This document shows positions 12,801-22,618 of a stretch of 64,000 nt of DNA, in pieces. The notes below the pieces were generated by a model. That model ran no database searches. It worked only from the letters and a program-made list of their open reading frames with translations, and was not told the DNA's origin. Source of the DNA: Haliclona indistincta (taxonomy: Eukaryota > Porifera > Demospongiae > Haplosclerida > Chalinidae). Numbering within the stretch: the first letter of the stretch is position 1; each line of letters begins with the position of its first letter. Made by a program: the position numbers and the translations under genes. Where the stretch lies: positions 6,871,422 to 6,935,421 of the forward strand of contig OZ024790.1 in assembly GCA_964017065.1 (NCBI GenBank), in the 5' to 3' direction.

Positions 12801-15800
12801 ACAAACTGTATTGCTTCCGATTTTTCAGTCAAGTGGTCACCCAACAACAAATCAGCAGCCTCATACAAACCACACTCTCGTGAGCTCAAAGCTTTCATTC
12901 CAAATTTGTAGAGCTTGCTATAAATGCTCTTACTGTCTTGGATTTCTCTCCAAATGTCTTGCATGTTGCTTCTTTCTGCTTTAGTGACATACCCACTAAC
13001 GTAATGTGCTAATGCAAGAGAAGACTCTGACACAAACTGTATGTCAATGTTAGCTTTCCACAATAACAGAATCAGAGGATTATAGTCATTCACTCTAACC
13101 TCTGACTCTGTCCGTGGAAGTTCGTAGATTTTCTTACGAGTTTTAAGAGAGTCTTCTACAGAGTGCACAATACCTGTTTCACAAGCCGGACGAGGAAAGC
13201 CAAACTTACAGTAAGTTATGAACGTACTGCCCACCTTTCGTCTGCGCTTGCAATATGCACTACACTTATGCATTTGATATCTTGTGACGAGCTCATGCAA
13301 TTCAGGACTGGTTTTCTTGTCAGGTATGTGACAAGTAACCCTTTCCTGGATCCATTTCAATACAATAGCTGAGTCATCACAGCCAATAACAGGTGCGTCT
13401 TTTATCCACAACAGGACGTGGTAATGAGGTGCACCTCTGGCTTGATACTCCTTCTTCCAGTAGAAGTGCTCTACTTCACCCAATATCTGACCTTTACATA
13501 TGACAGTGCGAAAGAAGGCATGAAATTTCTCAGAAAATTTTCGAGAAACTGATATAGGATCTTCTGTGCAAAGTCTTCCTATATCGTAACTTGGAGGGAC
13601 ATTGTTTACCTTCCTGAGGTAACGAGCCATGTCACTCCACTCATATTCAGCACAACTGAATGTGAGAAACAATGTTGGTGATCCCCAGTTACGCACCATG
13701 CACTTGAGATCACTCTTACGCTGCCACCAGTACTGTTTGCTACCGCGTACTGACTGAAGCATTGTGAAGAGGCTTGCTTCTAACCGTTCATCAGAGGCTT
13801 CAACCTTAGCTAGTAGCTGCTTAACAGACATAGCAACTCCTCGTGAGGAATGAAGGACATTGTAGACGCCGTTACCTACTTCACGTAGGGTTTTTTGATT
13901 CAGTAGATAAAAAACATATGAAGCATCTTTGCGAAATCGCGAGTCTTTGTTATGCAAACGTTGTTTGACAAACTCGCTAAAGGTCAATGTGATTTCTTTG
14001 TTGCGAGGATGATTCTCACCAAATTGCCCGTTTGGGTAGAGTACAGGAAAGCACATAACATCCAAGTCTTTCAATCTACTGTGAATAGGTGCTTCTGTAA
14101 CATTAACCAACTTGTATTGGTCTATGTCAGAAACAGTTGGAATCTGATTATCTAAATACCTAATAGTATAGGACTGATAACCAGCTATATCGTCAGCAGT
14201 AGCCTTATCTAGCATCCTAGTGGTTGCATTGTTAGCCACTTCGATTACTTTTTGTGTAGTTTCATCGAGGCTGTCTGCTTCTACTGACTTATAAAGTTTG
14301 TGAATCTCTTTCAGCTTTCTTATAGCTGCTTTCACACGGTCTATATTGACCAGAGATCTCCAAACAACATTAGCTTTTGTGGGTTTACCATTCACTAGTA
14401 TGTACAATTCTGGTGATGCAACACCAGACTTTGCTGATCCTTCAACATTGGACAGCGTTTCACACGTTTTATTGAATGGTAAAGGCAGAAAAAACACACT
14501 ACCCTTGCAAGCTTTCAATGAGTTGTACACAGGCACTTTGCAGGTGTATGTGCCTAATCTAACTACTGTCTGAAAGCATTTAGCAAGCTGAATGAACTGT
14601 TTGCTAAGGGCATCGAGTTTATCAAGCTCAGATGGAATGGGTACAGTTTCCAAACCATTTAAAACACATCGTGGTGGCAATACATCGGCTTTGATTTTGG
14701 GTTTACAGTAGCTACACATATAGAGAGTTTCATCCTCGCCTGGAGGAGTGTGCTTCAGTATATAGTCTACTAGCTCTGACCCAATGTCCGAATCAAAATG
14801 CTTTGAGAAGTTGGCTTTTGTGACAGATTTTCTCTGAAACAAACATCGACAGCTACAACACACATTTTCAGCATCGTCATTCCACTCTTTCTCAAGTTTG
14901 GATATGACTAGAGCATGCTGTAACTGCAAGGTGGTTTCTAAGTTGAGCACTCTAAAAAACGAGTTGTTTATTGAGGAGCCTTCGTCACCAACAAAATCAT
15001 TAGTTGTTAGCAAATCGTCAAAGCTCTTTCCAGTTGCATAAAGTAAATGGTTGAAATCACCTTCGCCTAGGGCACGATCAATGCCAGCAAGGGATTCGTG
15101 ACTTGCCTTTGCACGATATACTCCACGCATAAACGTTCTCAGTACTTTATGATGTGCTGAAGCTGCTCGTAAAATACGAAGCTCACTATTACACATACTA
15201 CCAGTTTGATGACATGCCAAAGAATGACCCATCATTTGGCGTTCATTTGGGCAGTCATCGCATGACTGTAATGCTTGTCGTAACTCATGCATTGGAAGAG
15301 TAAAGGCATTCTTTAGTCTAACAATTGCATTGACTTCATCATCAGTGATTGGCTTACAATCACTGGTACACGGACATTCATCACGAGGCTGGCTGGACGG
15401 ATCAATACGATCAGGCACATCTGAATCGTCATCATCCTTTACATACGATGCTTCATAGAAGTATGGATCACATGAGTTTTTGTGATGAATGCCTTCACCA
15501 AAGTCATCTCTGCTTTTGATACTCTTCGCATTGATACTTTTAGCAGATTTGATCAATTCAGCAGCATATTCCTTACGCTTCTTTAAGGCTTCATGAACCA
15601 GCCTACGAGCTGCTATTCTACATGCAACACGATAAGAGATTTTAGTAGCCAATCGCTTTGCTATAGGCTGCTCTTTAAAAGCTTTCATAACCTCGGTTCT
15701 TGCTTTACGATTTGCTAGTAATTCCCTCATTACTTCATTGATGTACATTTCCTTTACACTAGATTTTGGAGGAGACAAATAGTATTTGTTTCTCCTAGTG

Positions 15801-16270
15801 TGGGAAATGATTTCTTTATGTTTAGCATAGTACGCCATACAAGCTTGTGTCTTAACCTTCGTGTTTTTGAGATACCAAACACGTGATGACACTTTCTTCT
15901 GATGCGAACTATTACGGTACTTTGCCCTACGTTGTGCTTTGATTTTATCTGATTTACTATGGTACCTGGACAAAGCAGCAACCTTCTTGGCAGTTGAATC
16001 TTTCAAATAAGCCTGCTTTGCAGCCAGTTTTTTAGTCTCCGGGTTTTTGTGATAAGCTTGCTTTGCAGCAATCTTTGACGCCAGTTTTTTAGTCTCCGGG
16101 TTTTTGTCATATGCCTGCTTTGCAGCAATCTTTGACACCAATTTCTTAAGCTGAGGATTCTTGTCATAGGCCTTCTTCGAAGCAATTTTAGATGTTGCTA
16201 GTATTTTATATCTATTCTCTCCATAACGTTGCTGATCATATGTGTGTTTTCTACGTGTTTTACTAGGCAT
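9854..16270 (-). CDS. Helitron-type rolling-circle transposase/helicase with OTU domain
   Basis: One uninterrupted frame of 2138 codons from the MPSKTRRKHTYD start (an in-frame Met 25 codons upstream is possible). Order: a Lys/Ala-rich N-terminal repeat (KNPETKKLASKIAAKQAY, several times); Cys-rich zinc motifs; a Helitron-like Rep region with the HUH-type motif GAPHYHVLLW about residue 950; tyrosines in HYVSGYVTKAE about residue 1090; a PIF1 superfamily 1 helicase with Walker A GVAGTGKS (about 1410), Walker B IVDEISMV (about 1490) and TIHKSQGLSLD (about 1780); and a C-terminal OTU cysteine-protease-like domain with GDGNCMFRS (about 2005) and a late His in GHYDVVL. Rep nicks and ligates DNA, the helicase unwinds it, and OTU domains are known from some Helitron lineages. 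All catalytic motifs appear intact and no frameshift is visible, so it may be a recent, possibly autonomous copy. Element termini were not fixed. Confidence 0.9.
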   Translation of the reverse strand: MPSKTRRKHTYDQQRYGENRYKILATSKIASKKAYDKNPQLKKLVSKIAAKQAYDKNPETKKLASKIAAKQAYHKNPETKKLAAKQAYLKDSTAKKVAALSRYHSKSDKIKAQRRAKYRNSSHQKKVSSRVWYLKNTKVKTQACMAYYAKHKEIISHTRRNKYYLSPPKSSVKEMYINEVMRELLANRKARTEVMKAFKEQPIAKRLATKISYRVACRIAARRLVHEALKKRKEYAAELIKSAKSINAKSIKSRDDFGEGIHHKNSCDPYFYEASYVKDDDDSDVPDRIDPSSQPRDECPCTSDCKPITDDEVNAIVRLKNAFTLPMHELRQALQSCDDCPNERQMMGHSLACHQTGSMCNSELRILRAASAHHKVLRTFMRGVYRAKASHESLAGIDRALGEGDFNHLLYATGKSFDDLLTTNDFVGDEGSSINNSFFRVLNLETTLQLQHALVISKLEKEWNDDAENVCCSCRCLFQRKSVTKANFSKHFDSDIGSELVDYILKHTPPGEDETLYMCSYCKPKIKADVLPPRCVLNGLETVPIPSELDKLDALSKQFIQLAKCFQTVVRLGTYTCKVPVYNSLKACKGSVFFLPLPFNKTCETLSNVEGSAKSGVASPELYILVNGKPTKANVVWRSLVNIDRVKAAIRKLKEIHKLYKSVEADSLDETTQKVIEVANNATTRMLDKATADDIAGYQSYTIRYLDNQIPTVSDIDQYKLVNVTEAPIHSRLKDLDVMCFPVLYPNGQFGENHPRNKEITLTFSEFVKQRLHNKDSRFRKDASYVFYLLNQKTLREVGNGVYNVLHSSRGVAMSVKQLLAKVEASDERLEASLFTMLQSVRGSKQYWWQRKSDLKCMVRNWGSPTLFLTFSCAEYEWSDMARYLRKVNNVPPSYDIGRLCTEDPISVSRKFSEKFHAFFRTVICKGQILGEVEHFYWKKEYQARGAPHYHVLLWIKDAPVIGCDDSAIVLKWIQERVTCHIPDKKTSPELHELVTRYQMHKCSAYCKRRRKVGSTFITYCKFGFPRPACETGIVHSVEDSLKTRKKIYELPRTESEVRVNDYNPLILLLWKANIDIQFVSESSLALAHYVSGYVTKAERSNMQDIWREIQDSKSIYSKLYKFGMKALSSRECGLYEAADLLLGDHLTEKSEAIQFVNVSMPHKRNRRLKSHAALTELSKSDPDSEDLFESNLVDTYYPDRPDKLEDVCLYDIVANYTWYHTIVKGVKQTEFKRRGKPVLPNHKLYDLRNENQKEDYYYSLIMLFVPFRNESELLLEDETAEEAFNRHFPDTGENRCLTHHTRLQQMLECNRSVKLINEARQSDCPEQKVDSEPQLICEAVAAMQDAVSMVTKCEDTLSLSDRTNMLNADQRRIFDKVKEHMIHVQQHETNDCSCDLPPLCMFVTGVAGTGKSFLIETIKAFVAQLWPSTDCSCAITAPTGLAAFNVGGMTIHRLFQLPVQHGGRSAVHWSLPKAAHKVMKTALRNVKLFIVDEISMVSSLNLAYIHLRLNELYGGVDYFGARNMIVFGDLLQLEPVGGQPVFSAVPDTVVKYRIGSATAPNIWEETVVYDELTINERQKGDKDYATLLNGIRIGEVTSSTISTLQSRVFTCSLTEKIAELQQQGIMVVTFFPTRKQCDKLNNKMLKSLPGKSFELECTDDVDETVSKLKWTKTANKQLHKLNHDCNMTGGLQSILVLAIGARVMLRRNIDTKKGLVNGSLGTVTAITKQFVTVQFDHLTNPYQVERVKSRFVVMKNYYVRREQFPLILAYAVTIHKSQGLSLDHAIIDLSDKVFCAAMAYVALSRVRSLTGLHLLSFDPKSIIVSNRSLEEYNRLRKMYRPDLPLYTIPVQQASKRKLVGKPDTDQVDTVVVPSKKIKCSQTTTKQQTIPVSTLGTQRKRISTAPVQTAKPAKRACNSSAPNKQLHTTASTQNDDCLIAGSFDPAHTQRWPYNYYPVDLDWQQNACATLGLEHHHPPPRHRGGGASVPLTPPDHNHTKDIVGDGNCMFRSFSYVITGSQAQHMAVRQAILDHMVAISHLLYAHQYDLFAGYSSVQQYIEHTKMNQNETWGSDIEIITLSHLINTCIFTYSTQDQNWYRFSPHSVDRTLPDDRTQRAMYLRYLPGHYDVVLRTLSPTV

Positions 16271-16345
16271 GATTACTATACAAGAACTAACCTTTCCAAA
16301 ACAATTATTGAACTTACAACTCTCTTCAGTGACAGATCGAGACAC

Positions 16346-16935
16346 GAGACGACGAACCCAAAACCAAATCCAAACTTCGGTGAGGCAAAAGTAGAATCAA
16401 CAGTCGCAATCTTCTGAAATGGACGGACTCTGACGGACAGGTAGAGCAGCAGAAACACAAGAGCAGACAGCAAAAGTAGAAGCCACTCAAAGACAACATG
16501 TGCGAGCTCACGTTACATCACGTGCGTATTTTAAATGGCGTCATACACATTGCTAGCTACAGCTCGTGATCGTGAAGTCCGCTAGAATAAAACTTTCATT
16601 TCGCTAAAAACTAAGTTCAAAAGGCACATGCCAGAAGAATTTCAAGACTATTCGTGGGTGTTTAGCCAAGCACAGTATTTGTGTTAAGGCGCTAGACGAG
16701 TGGAAAGAAAGAAAGAAGAAAACGAAGATGACGAAAGTCGATTTTCACCGTTTTCAGGTTCGTCACTTTAGTAACAATTTCGAGCAATCTCCTTGCTACT
16801 GTACGATGGGGCAACGCCAGATAGCAGATTTAAGTGTCTTTTGATGTATAAAATTCATCACCAGGCGAAATATCAGCGTTTGAACGCTAATACATGTATG
16901 TAGCCGCCATCTTTTTTTCTTGTTCAACCCTACAT
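16346..16935. other. 5' flank of the Helitron gene
   Basis: I see no additional coding region. The stretch contains CACGTGAC-like and CpG-containing sequence near 16510-16560 and could be the promoter of the Helitron gene and the element's 5' end; no firm TC terminus was identified. Confidence 0.3.
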
Positions 16936-16961
16936 AGGGAGGCACTACCGTGCCTCCCTAA
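16936..16961. other. Perfect hairpin directly after a splice donor
   Basis: TAGGGAGGCAC, the loop TACC, then the exact reverse complement gives an 11-bp stem. It begins two bases beyond the minus-strand donor GTAAGT (16969-16964) of the antiporter gene. It may be the terminus of the inserted Helitron or of another element. Confidence 0.6.
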
Positions 16962-16969
16962 TACTTACA

Positions 16970-18650
16970 GTTTCCAAATATACAGGATGAGAGTATAGCA
17001 GCTGATGTCTGTACAATAAGGTTTTCCTCAGTTCCAGGTGTAGCTAGATTACACACAATTGGCACTACTAGAGGGAACAGTATCCCCATTGTACCAAATG
17101 CCTGTAACAACACTCTTGAGCTCACTGGTCCTCTCTATATAAGTCACTTACTGATCCTGTAGTGTACGCCATGAAGTACCCTATGATGGTAGTTAGTGCT
17201 GGGAAATACTCAGCTCGCAGACTCCCCCCTCTTAGACTAAGTGAGATGAAGTTACTAGTCTGAATGTCCTGAGAGAGAGAAAGAGAGATAGAGCGAGCGA
17301 GCGAGAGATAGAGCGAGCGAGAGAGAGAGAGAGAGAGACAGAGAGAGAGGGAGGGAGAGAGAGGGAGGGAGAGAGAGGGAGAGAGAGAGAGACAGAGAGA
17401 GAGAGAAAGAGAGAGAGGATAAGAGGGTGTATAGCTCACAGCAATGACAGCTCCTAGAGCCCAGGCCAGCAGCAGTATGATGAGCGGCTCCATCACTTCC
17501 TTGATACCTTCTACCCATGCCTGAGACCCACAGAACATCATGTGACCGTCACATGACCAGGGCTAACCTCCATGACCTCCTTGAGGTTCATGATACACTG
17601 CCCCATCAGCATCACCAGTAGCACTAGTGTAGCCAGGGAGCAACTCCAGATTAGAGCAGAGATAGCGTCACCATTACTGAATATGTTCACCACTGACATC
17701 TCTATCCTGTAATAGAGAGGTAACCTTGAGTTACCATGGAGTGAAGCAGTGAGTCACTGTACGTTGTGTTAGTGTCTTGTGGATCAGGTAGTTGGCTGTT
17801 CTTGTATAGTATGGTATAGTAACCACTGAGTACCATTCCTACAAACGTAACTACTATTACAATCAGGAATGGTATCACTGCATTGAACCTAATGAAACAT
17901 GACATTGAACAACATGTTAACCATCCCACGAGCCTTACCAGCGATGAGGAACCCCTTGCTTAGGCGATAAAGGACCTGAAGATATTCAAATATTCACTGG
18001 ACCCCACAGTACCTCATGAAGCTCACCTTCAAACAAGGCATCATCTGTGCCTTCATGTGGTGTGTCAGACACATTAGTACCTAGTTGTTCATCATCACAA
18101 CTCTTATCAACCAACACGTCAGTGATCGTTGCTGTGCTCCTCAACGACTCCTTCTCTACAGTCAGCATTGGTCCGAAGTCTCGATTGAGGACACACACTA
18201 TCACCACACACGCTACCATTAGTAGAGGCAAGAAACGATATACTGCAGTGAGAGAGAGAGATGAGGCATGAATAGCAGTGTATGCGTGTGTGAGCGATTA
18301 CGTACACAGGGTCTTGGCGACTATAATGAATTGATCTTCTTTGATGGTACAACCAACCAATCCAGAGGAGACATAACCGATTTGAGCACCAACCCAACTG
18401 TGGAACAAACCATGAAATAGGCACAAAGCTCGCCATTGAGGGTGCCATTGACTGAATTATGAATGCAAACTTATTCTTGCTAACGCCGGCAGTTTGCATG
18501 ACCTGTGTGTACAGGGTGACGCACATACATCTTACACTAGTAGGTGTGGTCAACAGTACCTTCCTCATGCTGTTTCCTGTAATCAGTATTGGGGTATAGT
18601 CACCGAAAAATATTAGAAATGACATTAACATTACCATAATACATGCTCGA

Positions 18651-18706
<56 letters not shown>

Positions 18707-19923
18707 CATTGGCTCAGATTAGTCCTAGCTGTACTTACTTGCGACGAGAGTTTGCAAATCGGCTGACAAGCTTAGCCATACCCAATCCTCCACCAGAACG
18801 CTGAAATAGAGACAGTGTATGTGTGAGTGTACTCACTATGTTACCTGCACTATTCCTATTAATCCAGCCATGAAGAATGTAGTTACCACAATCTATAGCA
18901 AGCAGTGAACAAGGTGACGACATCATGCGATCAACTCATATACTCACCGCTGCATGATCGTGATCAGCCATTGCGTTAACAAAGTGAGTGTCTGTGAGAA
19001 TAAAAGAGATTGTCAGCTAATGGTAAGCAACATGAGGGAGAGTGAACCTAGTGTTCTCATGATGGCGGTTAGTGGGTTGTATTGCTCAGCTTTAGACAGA
19101 CATAAAAAATTTAGATATAGTTTCAAAATCTGCTAACTAACCAAGAAAAGCACATAACCAAATGCCAATAAGAAGAGCTATCAGAACTTGCCTGATAAAT
19201 GAACAGAGTAAAAAGTGAGTGGGTGGGTGGGTGAGTACCTGAAGACGATAGCTACAATAGCAGTGATGATGGGAGGGAAGACAGTCAACCAGCCAGGAAT
19301 AACCAGGTTAGTCTGTGACCAATGGCAGGATAGTGGCGACAAAGTTTGCGACTTACCTTCTCTAGTGGTGGGCATATCATTTCCTCCGTGTCGGTATCAA
19401 ATACTTCAATCACTAGAGTATGGTAACCCTGCATGAGATAGTCAAGTTGTACACTGCCTCTCCACAGCTAACCTCACCAGTGAATCAACAGATAGGTTAG
19501 CACCGCTCACAGTATACGGTATGACCACTCCATTCTCACGTGACGTGAAGTAGCCTGACTCCAGTGTGCCTGCATTGTGTCAGATAAGCTAAATATAAAC
19601 AGAATCATTAATTTAAAGCTAGCTACCAACCATTCTTACTGTCTTTCAGACTAACAGTGACAATCAGTGACTCTGGTATGGGAGCTGTTTCATTCAGAAA
19701 TGGTGGAACAGTCACTGTGATTTGAAACGGCACACTAAAAATGTCAAAGATCATTGATGTCAGTAGTCGACATTAATTTTGTGAGTGATCGTAACGCTAA
19801 CCCGTCTAGCAGGACCACAGGGAAAGTGGCTGATATACAGCTGACATTGCCCTCGCTAGCTGAGCACGTAGACACCACTGTTGTCGCCAGCAACGTCAGA
19901 ACAATCCACTGATTATAATCCAT
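16970..19923 (-). CDS. NhaC-type Na+/H+ antiporter, intron-rich, C-terminal exons not found
   Basis: About 17 short exons can be joined in phase on the minus strand. Exon 1 (19923-19802) encodes a signal peptide (MDYNQWIVLTLLATTVV). A short extracellular segment follows (VPFQITVTVPPF, GYHTLVIEVFD). The membrane region then matches the NhaC antiporter family: LVIPGWLTVFPPIITAIVA, QVLIALLIGIW, RSGGGLGMAKL, FFGDYTPILITGNSMRK, NRDFGPMLT, FNAVIPFLIVIVV, MEPLIILLLAWALGAVI, AFGTMGILFPLVV. NhaC proteins exchange Na+ for H+ across a membrane. The model stops at a GTAAGT donor after SSCIFGN; the conserved last part of the family was not found downstream, where the Helitron lies. A 13-nt GT...AG segment at 18398-18410 must be skipped to keep the frame. 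Introns contain GA-rich repeats. Confidence 0.75.
17270..17416. repeat. Degenerate GA-rich tract in an antiporter intron
   Basis: Irregular GAGA/GAGGGAG repeat between the exons encoding ALGAVIAV and DIQTSNFISL. Ser/Leu-rich frames across it are artefacts. Confidence 0.9.
18650..18703. repeat. (GA)n microsatellite in an antiporter intron
   Basis: About 25 GA units between the exons encoding LVSRFANSRRK and FFGDYTPIL. Confidence 0.9.
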
Positions 19924-19987
19924 ACCGCCCAGTCAAACCGCCGGTGTCTCGAAATACGTACAAACAGGAGCGCATAAAAGAAAGGAG

Positions 19988-20165
19988 CGATTTAGTCTGG
20001 CCGCTGCCCCTCCCCTCCTTGTATTAGTGAGTGGGTGGTGGACGGCGTGCAAACAATGCCTTCATAGTTCCCAACCGACCAATCAGATTCTACTGCTCAA
20101 GATCTTGAGCAGTAATATTCATGGCTCATGGGCTGGGCGCCTGGTTTGATCGTAAAGCAAAAACC
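19988..20165. mobile_element. Half copy of the TAGTCTGGCC Mutator-like element
   Basis: Starting TAGTCTGGCCGCTGCCCC, this segment matches one end and arm of the complete element at 28470-28904, including GAGTGGGTGGTGGA and CTCAAGATCTTGAG. The other end is not visible, so it is a truncated copy in the intergenic space between the antiporter gene and receptor C. Confidence 0.6.
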
Positions 20166-20413
20166 AAAGATCGATGCAGAGAGCAGGAGAAATGAGTTCT
20201 GAGTGGATAATAAATTAATAATAAGAGCTATTAGTTTAGGACACGCTCAGCAAAGCAGTCAGAGTTGATAACTAATAGAATAAAGATGTGATTGTCACAG
20301 TAATTATACTAGCAATTTTATCAAACACAACTAATAACCATGACTGATCAATCAATAAAATTACTAGTTCAGATCTTCACTGCAGTATAGTCAAAATAAC
20401 TATACATGATCAT

Positions 20414-22435
20414 TTATAGTTGTATTTGTTGATAAGCCTCATTGTGTACTTTGAGTGGTATTGTCCCTCCATAAGCTACGTTGTGTTGAGTAGTGATGGT
20501 GTGTTGTGTTATTGGTGTGTCATAGATCACTGGAGCTAGCTCAGTGACTCCTTTATCACTGTGATCAGCACTAGTACCAGTAGTACTAGTAGTTGCTGTA
20601 GCATGTGATGATGGTCTCCTCCTCATAACACACCACACAATGATACTAGTGATAATAGCTGTACTGATGACTGATACTATCAATACACTAACAAGAACCA
20701 CAGATACTGTAGTTACTGTATAGTGAGAGAGAGAAACACACACACTAATGATGACTCACACAAAGTATTATGACATTGTGTCAACAGGTCATTGTTGTTT
20801 TAGTAACTCACCAATAATAGCAGATCCTGCAGTGCCTGACATTGGCTGTACTGCATCCGATGGCATTTGAGAGCTGCTTACAACTATATACACACAATGA
20901 TGTTCAGTTAAATAGTTATAACAGTACAGACATAAAACAGAGCCTACACGTATAACTAGCTAACCAGTTGTGAAGCAGAGTGGATCGACATTAGTTGAGA
21001 GATGTGTTAAAGTAGTTGTATGAAGCAGCAGTGACACTGAAAATGATGAATAATGACATGATACAGTTATTGATATTTTTCTCACCATTCACTGTAGTGT
21101 ATTCACTGATAGGTCCTGGTCCCAGAGCATTGACGGCAAACACTGTAATATAGTAGGTTACTCCTGGTACACCAGACACTGTGTAACTATTGTGAGATGG
21201 GCTCAGTTTAGCCTGCACTTCAATACTGTTATCACTGGTATTATAAGACACTACATAGTGAAGAACTGGGAAACCAGCTATCAGTGGAGGAGGCTGGAAT
21301 AAAGAAAAGATCCAGCAATCAGAATGTATTCCCACTACTCTTACCTGCAATGTCACATTAATATTTGTTGTTTCTAACTGAGCTATAAAGTTTACAATAC
21401 CAGGAACTGAGACAACATATAACATCATGTAAAACTGAATAAATCTACATACCATCATATGTGACTGTGAGTTGATCACTCCATGGTCCATGTTGTCCTG
21501 TACTGTCAGTAACAGCCACAGCAAATGAGTAGTTATGTCCACGAGTGATCAGGTCATCAGTCAGTATCAGTGACTCAGTGTTGCTAGTACTGTAGCACGA
21601 GCTAGAGCTACTGTAGTTAGTGATATTGATAGTATAGTTGAAGACACAGTCTGTGGGTCCATTAGGAGGAGCTAGCCATGTTAGTGATACTGGTGGCTTG
21701 TTGATGATACTCAGATTAGATGGAGGACTAGCTGCACCTTTATTAGACAATGCAATGCAAATATTACTATTTGAACATGCATGCTTGATCATGTTGTGGT
21801 GAATCTATGTACTGTACATGGAGTAGTAGAGGAACGTTTAATGTCTTTGTCGTCCCATTAACCACTCACGTTTTCATCAGTAAAATGAAGCACTCAGATC
21901 ACGAGCAAAAATTAGTGCATGCCTGATCAACTGAACTGAGTTCACCTCTATAGTGTGCTATACATCCTAATCCATGTATTACCTGCTATTGCGATGGTCT
22001 CTGAGTGTGTGGTAGAAATCTGTGATCGACATGTGATCATTCTGTTATGATCAGATATTTGAACACTATTAATAGTTGCATTTGACATCACTGTTAATCC
22101 CACAACATGAGATACAACAGTATAGTAGACACTCGGCGATGGATTACTGTATATGATGAGATCTCCTCTATACTGCCATTGCAATGGTGGTGGTACCACT
22201 CCTGGTATATTGGTTACCCTAACAATAGTACAGTTGATAGTGACATCTTGTCCAGGACAGGCTGATAGTCCACTAGCTGGTTGAACAGGATGGAGTATGA
22301 CTGTGTCTTCAACTTCTTGACCTGTCACCAAACCTGTACCAGCTATGGTGGAGAGAAGATAGCAAGTCAGTAGCCTATAGCAGCTGAGGGCTCACCTATA
22401 GCTAGTAGACAGAGTAGCTCAATGTGTTGTAGCAT
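20414..22435 (-). CDS. Ig/FN3 type I membrane receptor C
   Basis: Eight exons join to 467 codons including the stop: 22435-22396, 22342-21983, 21737-21453, 21406-21345, 21293-21086, 21036-20965, 20883-20812, 20715-20414. Exon 1 is a signal peptide (MLQHIELLCLLAI). Exon 2 is one Ig-like domain with both Cys (VTINCTIV, MITCRSQ) and the core Trp (LQWQYRG). Exon 3 is FN3-1 with LTWLAPP; exons 4-5 are FN3-2. Two exons form a short Thr/Ser stalk. The last encodes a transmembrane helix (VLIVSVISTAIITSIIVW) and a tail with three tyrosines: PVIYDTPI, NVAYGGTI and EAYQQIQL. Similar tails occur in all family members except the 46-52 kb gene. The usual FN3-2 Trp at the end of exon 4 is Leu here (VTLQ against VTWQ). 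Probable role is cell-surface recognition with tyrosine-based signalling or endocytosis; the ligand is unknown. Confidence 0.8.
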
Positions 22436-22618
22436 CTGATCAGTTAACGTTCCAGTTCAGTGCATACACTGGATAAAATCAGCTTTCAGCAAAAACTACC
22501 ACGCCTACCACCAACCAGTAACTCGTGAATAAAATTATCATTTATGACCTTCACTAGTAAGCTAACAATATCCCAAAAATACAAATATCAATAATAATTA
22601 TTATAGAGCACAATAATT

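Noticed and set aside
11118..14573. Plus-strand frames within the Helitron gene
   Set aside because: Antisense to a 2138-codon frame with clear catalytic motifs.
17122..17541. Long Ser/Leu-rich minus-strand frames
   Set aside because: They read through the GA-rich intron; the true antiporter exons are only the flanking parts.
16970..19923. Bacterial contamination as the source of the antiporter gene
   Set aside because: The coding sequence is divided among about 17 exons with GT-AG introns and matching phases.
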